DNA of 64,000 nucleotides from Prochlorococcus sp. AG-409-P01 (GTDB lineage Bacteria; Cyanobacteriota; Cyanobacteriia; PCC-6307; Cyanobiaceae): assembly GCA_003215335.1 (NCBI GenBank), contig QCKM01000003.1, forward strand, positions 94,001 through 158,000. The letters are read 5' to 3'. The notes beneath the pieces were generated by a model. The model made no database searches. It saw only the letters and a program-made list of their open reading frames with translations, and was not told the origin of the DNA. A program made the position numbers and the translations under genes. Position 1 is the first letter of the stretch. The number at the start of each line of letters is the position of its first letter. Below, in pieces: positions 18,763-27,476 of the stretch.

Positions 18763-19218
18763 ATGGCTATCGAAAGGACTTTTATTGCTATTAAGCCGGA
18801 TGGAGTACAACGAGGGCTTGTTGGTGAAATTCTTGGTCGTTTTGAACGCAAGGGGTTCAAGTTGATTGCTTTAAAACAATTGACGCTTAGTCAAGAACTT
18901 GCCGAGCAGCACTACGGTGTTCATCGCGAGCGACCATTTTTTTCGGACCTGGTTAAGTTCATTACTAGTGGTCCTGTAGTGGCCATGGTTTGGGAAGGAG
19001 ATGGCGTGATTGCTGGTGCTCGAAGATTAATTGGAGCAACTAATCCTTTAGAGGCGGAGCCAGGAACCATACGAGGAGATTTAGCTGTGAATATTGGTCG
19101 GAACGTTATACATGGTTCCGATGGCGATGAAACGGCTCAATTCGAGATTAGCCTTTGGTTTAAGTCTTCTGAAATAAATGATTGGATCCCTTCAGACCAA
19201 GGTTGGAGAAAAGAATAG
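18763..19218 (+). CDS. ndk: Nucleoside diphosphate kinase
   Basis: A 151-residue NDK of the standard length. It equilibrates NTP/NDP pools through a phosphohistidine intermediate. The N-terminal [16 protein letters not shown], the [17 protein letters not shown] segment and the active-site stretch [16 protein letters not shown] (catalytic His at about residue 119) are all intact. It stands alone on the plus strand between speA and thiO. Confidence 0.98.
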   Translation: MAIERTFIAIKPDGVQRGLVGEILGRFERKGFKLIALKQLTLSQELAEQHYGVHRERPFFSDLVKFITSGPVVAMVWEGDGVIAGARRLIGATNPLEAEPGTIRGDLAVNIGRNVIHGSDGDETAQFEISLWFKSSEINDWIPSDQGWRKE

Positions 19219-19220
19219 GG

Positions 19221-19246
19221 GCTGTTTTTGGTATGAGCTAAACAGC
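19221..19246. terminator. Hairpin between convergent ndk and thiO
   Basis: GCTGTTT (19221-19227) and AAACAGC (19240-19246) form a 7-bp perfect stem directly after the ndk stop, overlapping the thiO stop codon. There is a T run inside the left arm and an A run after the right arm, so it could terminate in either direction. Confidence 0.45.
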
Positions 19247-20347
19247 AAAACGATCCCAGCAGAATGACTTCAGCAATTGATTCTCCTTATTCGAAATTGG
19301 AAGCTGACTTATGCATTTTGTAAGAAGTTCTGCAGTAATCGGTGCAAGGAGAACCCCATTACGATGATGTCCTGTTGCAAACCAGAGTCCTGATAGCCAT
19401 GAAGGGCCCAAGATTGGTCCTTCATCAGGAGTACATGGTCGAAAGCCCCACCACCTTTCCATAGGAGGCCATTCATTGGCACTTGGTAATAGTGCAGATA
19501 TTCCTTCATGTAAATCTTTTTGCCCTAATGGTGTCAGACCTTCACGAAAGCCAGCATTTCTTTCATTAGTAGCGCCAACTACGATTAGGCCATCTTCTCT
19601 TGGTACGAGGTATGTGCCTGGGCCAAAAATTACACGCGAAAGAGCATTACGTGGCCCTTGAATAGATAACATTTGCCCTTTGACTGGAAAGATTGGAAGC
19701 TCTTTGACTAGCTGTCCGCTCCATGCTCCGCTACATATAACTGCTTCCCTACTTTTAAGAGTTTTCAGCTCTCCTTCAGCGTTACGTATTTTCACTCCTG
19801 CATATTTTGTTCCATTATTTAGCACTTCCAGCACTTCAACACCTTCTTGAAAGTGCACTCCTAGCTCTACGCAAGCTTTCTCTAGTGCCCTCATCAGTCT
19901 GCGACGATTGTCAATTTGGCCGTCTTGATTGAAAAGCAATCCGGCCTTCCAATGAGGAGCAATACCGGGAACTTCGTTCCCCAATTCCTCGTGATTTAGA
20001 GGTTGTCCGTATGGAGCAGTTGGGAATAAATCTCGTTCGTTTGCATTAGCAAAAGGTACAACTATTCCACATGGCCGAAGATCACAGCTCATACTGCTAT
20101 CAGTTTCGATTTCGGCGACCCAGGCAGGTATCTTCTCCAAACTCAATTGCCCCAAGCTGAGTAGGTCACCATTAAGTCCTTCTGCATGAGGAGCAAGCAT
20201 GCCCGCTGCCACAAAGCCTGATGCTTCGGTTCGGCGACGGCTAAGTACTTCCACTGCATGGCCTCCACGGGCTAGCTGATGGGCCAGTGTTAAGCCAATC
20301 AGTCCTCCTCCCAAGATGAGGACTGAGTCTGTTGATGCCACAGCCAT
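19238..20347 (-). CDS. thiO: FAD-dependent glycine/D-amino-acid oxidase, ThiO type
   Basis: A 369-residue flavin oxidase of the DadA/ThiO family. The N-terminal dinucleotide-binding motif is VLILGGGLIGLTLAHQLARGG. The FAD domain continues with SGFVAAGMLAPHAEG, a ThiO-like feature, and the C-terminus has WWGFRPCTPDEGPILGPS and WFATGHHRNGVLLAP. ThiO oxidises glycine to iminoglycine for thiazole synthesis in thiamine formation; the same fold covers D-amino acid and sarcosine oxidases, so the substrate is an inference. No thi genes are adjacent. Confidence 0.82.
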   Translation of the reverse strand: MAVASTDSVLILGGGLIGLTLAHQLARGGHAVEVLSRRRTEASGFVAAGMLAPHAEGLNGDLLSLGQLSLEKIPAWVAEIETDSSMSCDLRPCGIVVPFANANERDLFPTAPYGQPLNHEELGNEVPGIAPHWKAGLLFNQDGQIDNRRRLMRALEKACVELGVHFQEGVEVLEVLNNGTKYAGVKIRNAEGELKTLKSREAVICSGAWSGQLVKELPIFPVKGQMLSIQGPRNALSRVIFGPGTYLVPREDGLIVVGATNERNAGFREGLTPLGQKDLHEGISALLPSANEWPPMERWWGFRPCTPDEGPILGPSWLSGLWFATGHHRNGVLLAPITAELLTKCISQLPISNKENQLLKSFCWDRFAV

Positions 20348-20446
20348 TTTTTGGTCAGGGCAGGATTGATCCTTAGTGGTTCAGGTCATTCTCTTTTATA
20401 GCGGTTGGGTCGCTTTCATAGAATTGATTTAAATATTGAGTTGGTA

Positions 20447-21922
20447 ATGTCTGAAGTAGAAGCTGCTTGGGAAGCTGTAATAGGCCTGGAGACTCATATC
20501 CAGCTAGGTACTGATAGCAAGATATTCTCACCAGCCTCAACGATCTTTGGTGAAGATCCCAATACTCATATTGATCCAATAGTTTGTGGTTTACCTGGAA
20601 CACTTCCAGTACTGAATCAAAAAGTTCTTGAGTTTGCTGTTAAGGCTGCCATGGCACTGAACTTGAAGATTGCTAAGCACAGCAAATTTGATAGGAAACA
20701 GTATTTCTATCCTGATTTACCGAAGAATTATCAGATATCTCAATTCGATCAGCCAATTGCTGAGGATGGTTGGATTGAAGTTGAAGTTGCGGAGAAAGGT
20801 AAAGATAGTTATCTCAAAAAAGTTGGAATTGAGCGTCTTCATATGGAGGAAGATGCAGGTAAATTGGTCCATGCAGGAAGTGATCGTCTGGCTGGATCAA
20901 CCCACTCTCTTGTGGATTACAACCGAGCAGGTGTTGCGCTAGCAGAGATTGTGAGTATGCCTGACTTGAGAACCGGTAGAGAGGCCTCCGAATACGCTTC
21001 GGAAATTCGGAGGATTGTCCGTTACTTGGGAGTTTCTGATGGAAATATGCAGGAAGGATCTTTGCGTTGCGATGTCAATATTTCAGTAAGAAGGGGTTCT
21101 GAAGCGCCTTTTGGAACAAAGGTCGAAATCAAAAATATGAATTCCTTCTCTGCGATTCAGAAAGCTTGTGAGTATGAGATTCAACGCCAAATCAAGTTGT
21201 ATGAGTCAGGTGAAAAGGTTGTTCAAGAAACAAGACTTTGGGATGAGAATAAGCAAAATACTAGAAGTATGCGTTCCAAAGAAGGTAGTAGTGATTATCG
21301 ATATTTTCCAGATCCTGATTTAGGTCCAATTGAGGTTAGTCATCAAACTTGTGAAGCTTGGCGTGCTGAATTACCGGAATTGCCAGTAGCTAAGCGGCAT
21401 CGCTATGTAAGTGAATTTGGTTTATCTAGTTATGACGCAAGAGTACTTACTGATGAGCGTCAAATGGCAGAATACTTTGAAGATGCGGTTTCGCAAGCAT
21501 CAGATCCCAAGGCAGTTGCAAATTGGATTCAAGGCGATATCGCAGCTCATGTAAATGCAAAACGCATTTCTTATTCGGCTTTACCACTTACGCCAGAGAA
21601 TCTAGCTGAAATGATTAAATTAATAGAAGTCGGGAAGATTAGTGGAAAGATTGCAAAAGAAATTCTACCAGAACTTCTAGAAAAAGGAGGATCACCAACG
21701 TTGATCGTCGAGCAGCGAGGTTTGGGTATGATTAGTGATCCTCAATTGATTGAAGAACTGGTCGATGAACTTTTGAGTGCTCATCCTAATGAAGTTGCTT
21801 CTTTTAGGGGAGGAAAAAATAAGCTTCAGGGATTTTTTGTTGGTCAACTGATGAAAAAAACTGGTGGTAAAGTTGATCCAAAGCTCGCAAATCAGATCCT
21901 AATTAAGAAGCTTAAAGGGTGA
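20447..21922 (+). CDS. gatB: Asp-tRNA(Asn)/Glu-tRNA(Gln) amidotransferase subunit B
   Basis: GatB binds misacylated tRNA and forms Gln-tRNA(Gln) together with GatA and GatC, which are not in this window. The start chosen is ATG 20447, because the family begins just before WEAVIGLETHIQLGT; an upstream in-frame TTG at 20405 would add 14 residues. Conserved blocks are YFYPDLPKNYQISQ, GIERLHMEEDAGK, LVDYNRAGVALAEIVS and MQEGSLRCDVNISVR. The tail domain (YqeY-like) ends near GKVDPKLANQILIKKL. It is convergent with coaE. Confidence 0.97.
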   Translation: MSEVEAAWEAVIGLETHIQLGTDSKIFSPASTIFGEDPNTHIDPIVCGLPGTLPVLNQKVLEFAVKAAMALNLKIAKHSKFDRKQYFYPDLPKNYQISQFDQPIAEDGWIEVEVAEKGKDSYLKKVGIERLHMEEDAGKLVHAGSDRLAGSTHSLVDYNRAGVALAEIVSMPDLRTGREASEYASEIRRIVRYLGVSDGNMQEGSLRCDVNISVRRGSEAPFGTKVEIKNMNSFSAIQKACEYEIQRQIKLYESGEKVVQETRLWDENKQNTRSMRSKEGSSDYRYFPDPDLGPIEVSHQTCEAWRAELPELPVAKRHRYVSEFGLSSYDARVLTDERQMAEYFEDAVSQASDPKAVANWIQGDIAAHVNAKRISYSALPLTPENLAEMIKLIEVGKISGKIAKEILPELLEKGGSPTLIVEQRGLGMISDPQLIEELVDELLSAHPNEVASFRGGKNKLQGFFVGQLMKKTGGKVDPKLANQILIKKLKG

Positions 21923-21933
21923 TTTGAGTCGAG

Positions 21934-22572
21934 TTAAAAAAGCGAATTGATTTGTTCTGACCATGCTTCTTTTATTCCATTATTGTGTATAACCAGATCA
22001 GCCAGGGTACGTTTGACTTCTATAGGCCATTGCGCTGATATTCGATCAATTGCTTGCTTTTGTGTTAGATGATCCCTTTTTATGAGCCTTTCAATTTGTT
22101 GTTCGGGCTCGCAATCTATTAACCATATTTCACTACAAATATTGTGGAGGTTGGCTTCAAATAATAGGGGGATAATCAGCACAACAGTTGGCTTACTTTT
22201 TAGGTGCATTAGTTCTTGATTGAAACGATTGCGGACTATCGGATGTATTAGTTGCTCCAGCCATATTCTTTCAATAGAACTAGAAAAAATTTTTTCAGCC
22301 AAGGCAGAGCGATTTATTTTTTGGGGAATCGAAGAATCCTGGATAGTTATGCTTTTCCCATATCGTTCAATTACTTTTTCCGAGCAGGGCTGACCAGGAT
22401 TAAGGGCCTCTTTTGCGTATATATCTGCATCGAGAATTGGTAACCCTTGCACTTCTTTTAAGAATCTGCCAATGCTACTTTTGCCACTCGCAATGCCTCC
22501 AGTTATGCCAATACGTCTTTGCTGTCCATGCCAGCGCTGCATTACGTTTTGCTGATGTGTGGCATCTGTCAT
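21934..22572 (-). CDS. coaE: Dephospho-CoA kinase
   Basis: A P-loop kinase for the last step of CoA synthesis. The Walker A motif IGITGGIASGKSSIG lies near residue 20, followed by LPILDADIYAKEAL, the dephospho-CoA site, and later IPLLFEA and IERLIKRDHLTQKQA. At 212 residues from the first ATG it is slightly long; the internal ATG at 22542 (MQRWHGQQ) is also credible. The gene diverges from argJ with about 25 bp between the chosen starts, so the two promoters must overlap the neighbouring coding regions. Confidence 0.94.
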   Translation of the reverse strand: MTDATHQQNVMQRWHGQQRRIGITGGIASGKSSIGRFLKEVQGLPILDADIYAKEALNPGQPCSEKVIERYGKSITIQDSSIPQKINRSALAEKIFSSSIERIWLEQLIHPIVRNRFNQELMHLKSKPTVVLIIPLLFEANLHNICSEIWLIDCEPEQQIERLIKRDHLTQKQAIDRISAQWPIEVKRTLADLVIHNNGIKEAWSEQINSLF

Positions 22573-22597
22573 GGAACAGGATGATGATCATTCAAGT

Positions 22598-23857
22598 ATG
22601 TCTTCAATTGTGTTGAGCAACTCAAGAGATTCTGTATGGTCTCGTATGCCTGGAGGCGGGGTCACAACGCCTTTAGGGTTTATGGCTGCAGGAATAACCG
22701 CAGGTTTAAAGACTTCTGGCAAGCCGGATGTAGCTCTATTGCTTGCTCCACAAGGGGCAATTTGTGCTGGTACTTTCACAAGTTCATCTTTGAGAGCTGC
22801 ATGTGTTGATTTAAGCGCTGAGCGTTTAAAGGCTTCTGATGGTAGAGCTCGAGCGGTGCTTATTAATTCTGGTCAGGCAAATGCATTTACTGGAGATCGG
22901 GGTCTTAAGGATAGTTTGAGGGCAACTCAATCTTTGGCTGATCGACTTGGATTAGATCCAGAGCAGGTTTTGATTTGTTCGACTGGTGTAATTGGTGTTC
23001 CCATACCCATTGATTCTCTCCTTCATAGTTTGGATGAATTAGTTGATTCTTTGAGCGAAAATGGTGGGGAGGCAGCGGCGAATGCAATTTTGACTACAGA
23101 TCTTGTTGATAAGCAGTTTGCTGTAGAAGCAGATTTTGGAGGCAGGAAAGTCAGAATTGGTGGAATGGCCAAAGGGTCAGGGATGATTCATCCCAATATG
23201 GCAACTATGTTGGGATATTTAAGTTGTGATGCATTCATTCCCAAGGAAGCATGGTTGGGAATGATTCAAAGAGTAGTAGGACGTTCTTTTAATGCCATTA
23301 CTGTGGATGGGGACACGAGTACTAATGATGCGTTTATTGCTTTCGCTGCTGGAGAGCCGCTGCAGGAAGTTTATTTTGATGATTTAGAGCGAGGCCTGAC
23401 TTTAGTTACTCAATCTCTTGCAAAATTTATCGCTCGTGATGGAGAGGGTGCAACATGTCTCTTGCAAGTTGAGGTTCAGGGGGCCAATAGTGATTCTGAG
23501 GCTCTTCTCATTGCACGCACAGTTTGCGGTTCTTCTTTGGTCAAGACCGCAGTACATGGTAAAGATCCAAATTGGGGACGGATAGTTGCATCTGTAGGCC
23601 GTGTAGGTGTCACTATCAATCAAGATGATTTTGCTATTTGGTTGGGCCCATATCAGTTAGTAGCCAATGGAAATCCTTTGGCATTTGACTTGTCTCTAGT
23701 CTCTAAATATATGCAGGAACGCATTAATGGGACGTATCTCGTTGATGACACAGTAGATATTCGAATAGTTGTTGGAAGTGGTAATGGTCATGGTATGTCT
23801 TGGGGCTGTGATTTGACGGCTGAATATGTAAGAATTAACGCTGATTACACCACATGA
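22598..23857 (+). CDS. argJ: Bifunctional ornithine acetyltransferase / N-acetylglutamate synthase
   Basis: ArgJ recycles the acetyl group in the cyclic arginine pathway. The self-cleavage site is intact in KGSGMIHPNMATMLGYLSC, where the precursor is cut before Thr to give two subunits. Other blocks are GGGVTTPLGFMAAG, CSTGVIGVPIPID, NAITVDGDTSTND and DPNWGRIVASVGR. Three starts are possible (GTG 22559, ATG 22571, ATG 22598); I chose 22598 because it leaves a typical short leader before the conserved GGGVT block and avoids overlap with coaE. It is the last core gene before the AT-rich island. Confidence 0.95.
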   Translation: MSSIVLSNSRDSVWSRMPGGGVTTPLGFMAAGITAGLKTSGKPDVALLLAPQGAICAGTFTSSSLRAACVDLSAERLKASDGRARAVLINSGQANAFTGDRGLKDSLRATQSLADRLGLDPEQVLICSTGVIGVPIPIDSLLHSLDELVDSLSENGGEAAANAILTTDLVDKQFAVEADFGGRKVRIGGMAKGSGMIHPNMATMLGYLSCDAFIPKEAWLGMIQRVVGRSFNAITVDGDTSTNDAFIAFAAGEPLQEVYFDDLERGLTLVTQSLAKFIARDGEGATCLLQVEVQGANSDSEALLIARTVCGSSLVKTAVHGKDPNWGRIVASVGRVGVTINQDDFAIWLGPYQLVANGNPLAFDLSLVSKYMQERINGTYLVDDTVDIRIVVGSGNGHGMSWGCDLTAEYVRINADYTT

Positions 23858-23937
23858 TTTACTTATGAAAAGGATGTTGCTTCTTTAAGTAAATGTTTAT
23901 TGACCTATGACTTTCTATTTTAATTTGACTTTTCTTT

Positions 23938-25746
23938 ATGAAAGATACATTCTATAAAAAACTTAGAAATTTTTGGTCCGAATATGCACTAGTTAATCTT
24001 GATTGGAAAAAAGAGTTTACTGATACTTATAAAGAGTCTAGACTCAGAGATTACGATGATAATAAGTATTTTTCTAAGTTCTCTTGGTTTGTTGGAGGAG
24101 AAATAGATTTGAAGAGAACTCTATTCAAGGGTAAAAGAATAGATCAAGTCATTATTTCTTCTTACCAAACAGATGGTCAAAGGATTGACATCACCTATTT
24201 TGATCTCCTTGGTAAATGTTTTGAAGTCACCCAAGAAATACTTTCAGCTGATATGTCTGAGAGAATTATGATTATTGGCAAAGCATCTTCTGAAACTGCC
24301 ACAGTTATGATTGCTTCTGCTTTGATCGGAAGATGCCATTGCGTCTTATTTGAAGATTTATCTTTAGAAGCAATTTTATGCAGAATTAATATATTTAAAC
24401 CTGCTCTTATCTACATTAGGTCTTCCTTTGACAAGGATAAATTCCTTAGACTACAACCATTAGCTAAAGAGAGGGGGATTACTATTAAGAAGTATTCAGG
24501 ATTTTATGATAATTTATCAGTTATAAATCCATCTAATTATTCTAATTTTTGTGAAGATCTAGAAAGCTATAAGTTATTGCCAGACATCCCTATAGAAAGT
24601 CAGAATTATTTATTTTGTTTGTTCACTTCTGGTTCTACGGGTCAACCAAAAGCAATTTGGCATTCATTTGGTGGATATCTTGTGTACTCATCATATTCGT
24701 TTAAGAAATATTTAATAGGAGCTGGTGCTAAAGATGGAATCTTTTGTGGAACAGATGCAGCATGGATTAACGGACATACTTACGGTGTTTATGGTCCTTT
24801 GCTAACTGGTACAAAAACTATTTTTATAGAAGATATAAATAGTCTCCAACACCCTAGGAAATTGCAGAGATTTTTAGAAGCAACTAAACCATCATTTTTT
24901 TATTGCTCTGTTACCCTTCTTAGAGCAATAAGATCATTCGCATTGATTACTGGATCAAAATCTGTTTCTGATGACTTAATTGGAGTCGTAGGGATTGGTT
25001 CTTGTGGAGAAACACTGGCTAATGATGTTGCCAAATGGGCACTTCATTATTTCAAATGTAAGAATAAATTTGTAGTTAATACTTATTTCCAAACAGAAAC
25101 TGGGGGTATTCTTGTTGCTCCTTTAGAAACCAATGGTGAATCAACAGATCATTCAACAGTAGGCAGGTCTGATTTCCCTGTCAGAATTGATGTTTGTGAA
25201 TTAGATAAATCTCTTTCTGTTCCAGACCCCTGGCCAGGCTGCTTTTCAATGGTTACATGTGATAGAAAACCAAGATATTGGGATCAGAAAAGGGGATATC
25301 TTTTACATGACTTAGGACATCAAGATCAGTCCTTATTTTTATATGTTGACGGAAGAATAGATGATGTGATAAATATATCAGGACATAGGGTTTCAACTGG
25401 TGAAATAGAATCAACTACTTTATCTATAGACGAGCGAATATATGAAGCAGCAGCTGTTGAATTAGATGATTCTATAGCTGGAAAGAAAATAGTATTGTTT
25501 TATGTATTATCAAATGGCTTAAGTATTGATGATAAACTAATCAAATCTTGCTTGGTTCAAAAGTTAACCCCCTACCATAGACCCTGGAAAGTAATTCAAA
25601 TAGGATGTTTGCCCAAAACTAAGAGTGGCAAAATAGCTAGAAGAATTCTGAGAAAGGTAGCAAAGGGTGATAATGGACTTGAAGAAGAAGATCTTTCAAC
25701 CATTGTCAATTATATTGAATTTGTTAAGGCTTTGGAAAAGCTCTAA
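23938..25746 (+). CDS. Acetyl-CoA-synthetase-like AMP-forming acyl ligase, island cassette
   Basis: A 602-residue adenylate-forming enzyme, nearest by eye to acetyl-/acetoacetyl-CoA synthetases. Visible blocks: Acs-type N-domain signature SWFVGGEID (49-57), A3 loop FTSGSTGQPKAIWH (229-242), HTYGVYGPLLTG (280-291), A5-like NTYFQTETGG (381-390), DGRIDDVINISGHR (471-484) and the catalytic lysine in SGKIAR (Lys565). Classical Acs has WW before QTETG in the acyl pocket; here it is YF, so the acid used may differ from acetate. One base separates its stop from the ACP gene. I infer that it loads an acyl group onto that ACP, as DltA does for D-alanine. Coding is AT-rich. Confidence 0.85.
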   Translation: MKDTFYKKLRNFWSEYALVNLDWKKEFTDTYKESRLRDYDDNKYFSKFSWFVGGEIDLKRTLFKGKRIDQVIISSYQTDGQRIDITYFDLLGKCFEVTQEILSADMSERIMIIGKASSETATVMIASALIGRCHCVLFEDLSLEAILCRINIFKPALIYIRSSFDKDKFLRLQPLAKERGITIKKYSGFYDNLSVINPSNYSNFCEDLESYKLLPDIPIESQNYLFCLFTSGSTGQPKAIWHSFGGYLVYSSYSFKKYLIGAGAKDGIFCGTDAAWINGHTYGVYGPLLTGTKTIFIEDINSLQHPRKLQRFLEATKPSFFYCSVTLLRAIRSFALITGSKSVSDDLIGVVGIGSCGETLANDVAKWALHYFKCKNKFVVNTYFQTETGGILVAPLETNGESTDHSTVGRSDFPVRIDVCELDKSLSVPDPWPGCFSMVTCDRKPRYWDQKRGYLLHDLGHQDQSLFLYVDGRIDDVINISGHRVSTGEIESTTLSIDERIYEAAAVELDDSIAGKKIVLFYVLSNGLSIDDKLIKSCLVQKLTPYHRPWKVIQIGCLPKTKSGKIARRILRKVAKGDNGLEEEDLSTIVNYIEFVKALEKL

Positions 25747-25747
25747 A

Positions 25748-26005
25748 ATGAATTTAAATACTCCTCAAACTATTGAAGAATTATCATTAATAGTTGCCGA
25801 TGTATTAGGCATCGATAAATTAGAACTTCGCGAAGACATGACAGCTCATGATGTTGATGGCTGGGATAGTCTTTCTCATGTACGTATTCTTCATGAGTGT
25901 GAATTAAAGTGGAACTTACGATTAACGCTTGATCAATTGTCTGGATTAAATACTATTGGGGATCTTATTAGAATCATAGATGACTCTTTGACTTCTAATT
26001 CTTAA
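25748..26005 (+). CDS. Dedicated acyl carrier protein (DltC/ACP-like)
   Basis: An 85-residue, four-helix carrier protein. The phosphopantetheine site is GWDSLSHVRIL with Ser41, preceded by a long first helix (TIEELSLIVADVLGID) and followed by LKWNLRLTLDQLSGLNTIGDLIRII. The ATG at 25748 follows the ligase stop by one base; a longer frame starting at 25667 overlaps the ligase and is unlikely. It is clearly not the housekeeping fatty-acid ACP, which carries DSLD(T/S)VE around the serine. Its place between an adenylating enzyme and an MBOAT acyltransferase is the same order of functions as dltA-C-B, so it probably carries the activated acyl group to the membrane. Confidence 0.87.
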   Translation: MNLNTPQTIEELSLIVADVLGIDKLELREDMTAHDVDGWDSLSHVRILHECELKWNLRLTLDQLSGLNTIGDLIRIIDDSLTSNS

Positions 26006-26034
26006 CTAATTTTTTATTTATTTTATTAGTGATA

Positions 26035-27402
26035 ATGAACAATAAGCTGATACAAGCAAGTCATAACTCTACTTCTCTAATTGGAAGACTTGTAGTATAT
26101 GCAACCTTTTATTGCCTTATAACTCAAGAGTCGCCATTTCGGGCACTTTTTATTTCTCTCTTTGGAATTGTTCTTATATATACATTGATTCGGAGCTTGG
26201 AATATACGAATATTGGAACCACTCTAGGATATCTTTCCGCATTGGTATTATTGCCATTAGCTTTGCCCCAAACAATTAAAGATCAAATTCTTCCTTTTGG
26301 TTATCAATACATAAGCATATCTTTTATTGCTAGCCTATTCCATATAGGCTTAAATAAACAAAAGTTAAAAGGGCTTTCATTAGGGAAGTTATCGATTTAT
26401 ACGATTACAGCAGCCTTTGCTCCCACATCTTATTTTGCAGGTCCATCAGCAACTTTTGAAGAGGTTAATAATTCCAAGATATCGGGATTCAAATTTGGAT
26501 CAATAACCAAGAAGACCGCTTTTTTGGCATCTTCAGGGTTCTTTAGAATTACAATTGGTTATCTCTTAGCGTCTTCTGATACTATTTTGGTAAATAATAT
26601 TTTTTCAAATATTGGCTTTATTTCTCTGTTAGGTATTTTATTAGGACTAGTTTATGGGATATTTAACTTTTGGAAATATTATCTTTTATTTTCCGGAGCA
26701 AGTGAGCTCTGCCAGGCATTACTTTTATTATTAGGTATTAATGTAATAGATAATTTTAAGAATCCTGAGAGATCAGTTTTTTATCACGAAATTTGGAGTG
26801 GCTGGCATTTAAACATAACTCAGAGAGTACGAGACTACCTTTTTACCCCAATTACTCTTTTCGCTCTTAGACGATTTTCTAATTTAAACTCTTTTCTTAG
26901 ATATATACTAATCGAGGGTATGCCAGCAGCGTGCTTATTTCTAATTTTAGCAATTTGGCATGGAGGAAGTCCTCATGACTTTATCTTTGCTTTGGTCAGT
27001 ACAATTTTAACAGTATCATCTAGATCAATTAGTAAAAACAGGCGCTTACTCAATTTAATCTCACAGCATTTTCTTATAAAGGAACTTATCTGTCTCTTGA
27101 GCCTTTCAATCTTTGGATTGGCTTTGGGGGTTTATGACTTGGATTTCACCAACATAAAACTGCACAGTCAAACGCTTCAGAATTTTTGGTCACTAATACC
27201 CTATTTAACAGTTGTGATCTTGATATCTATATATTATAGATATCAAAGATATATTCATCAATTGAGAGATAGTAACAACGATATTGGCTACCTAAAGGAA
27301 CACCATTTCTTTTTCATTGAGATTCTATGCGCACTCTATATTCAGATATTTCTTCTTCCATCTTCTGATAACCTTAATGGGTTCTTATATTTTGCTAACT
27401 AA
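26035..27402 (+). CDS. MBOAT O-acyltransferase, DltB/AlgI-like
   Basis: A polytopic membrane protein (about 455 residues from ATG 26035; a GTG at 26029 would add two). Family features: an early PTSYFAGPSATFEE segment, the cytoplasmic-face signature FYHEIWSGWHLNITQRVRDYLFTPI (Trp-x-x-Trp-His and the RDYLF-P pattern), and the proposed catalytic histidine in LAIWHGGSPHDF at about residue 309. Such enzymes pass an acyl group across the membrane onto envelope polymers. Immediate upstream genes give an acyl ligase and ACP, so the donor is probably acyl-ACP, as for DltB, rather than acyl-CoA. The acceptor is unknown; a surface polysaccharide is the best guess. Confidence 0.88.
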   Translation: MNNKLIQASHNSTSLIGRLVVYATFYCLITQESPFRALFISLFGIVLIYTLIRSLEYTNIGTTLGYLSALVLLPLALPQTIKDQILPFGYQYISISFIASLFHIGLNKQKLKGLSLGKLSIYTITAAFAPTSYFAGPSATFEEVNNSKISGFKFGSITKKTAFLASSGFFRITIGYLLASSDTILVNNIFSNIGFISLLGILLGLVYGIFNFWKYYLLFSGASELCQALLLLLGINVIDNFKNPERSVFYHEIWSGWHLNITQRVRDYLFTPITLFALRRFSNLNSFLRYILIEGMPAACLFLILAIWHGGSPHDFIFALVSTILTVSSRSISKNRRLLNLISQHFLIKELICLLSLSIFGLALGVYDLDFTNIKLHSQTLQNFWSLIPYLTVVILISIYYRYQRYIHQLRDSNNDIGYLKEHHFFFIEILCALYIQIFLLPSSDNLNGFLYFAN

Positions 27403-27413
27403 AGGCATTGATC

Positions 27414-27430
27414 AAAGCATTAGTTGCTTT
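27414..27430. terminator. Short hairpin between convergent MBOAT and SGNH genes
   Basis: AAAGCA and TGCTTT form a 6-bp stem with a 5-base loop, placed between two converging genes. There is only a short T run, so termination is plausible but weakly supported. Confidence 0.3.
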
Positions 27431-27476
27431 AACTAGTAGGTATTCTTCCATACTCTTAGTACTTCAATGAAGGAAC

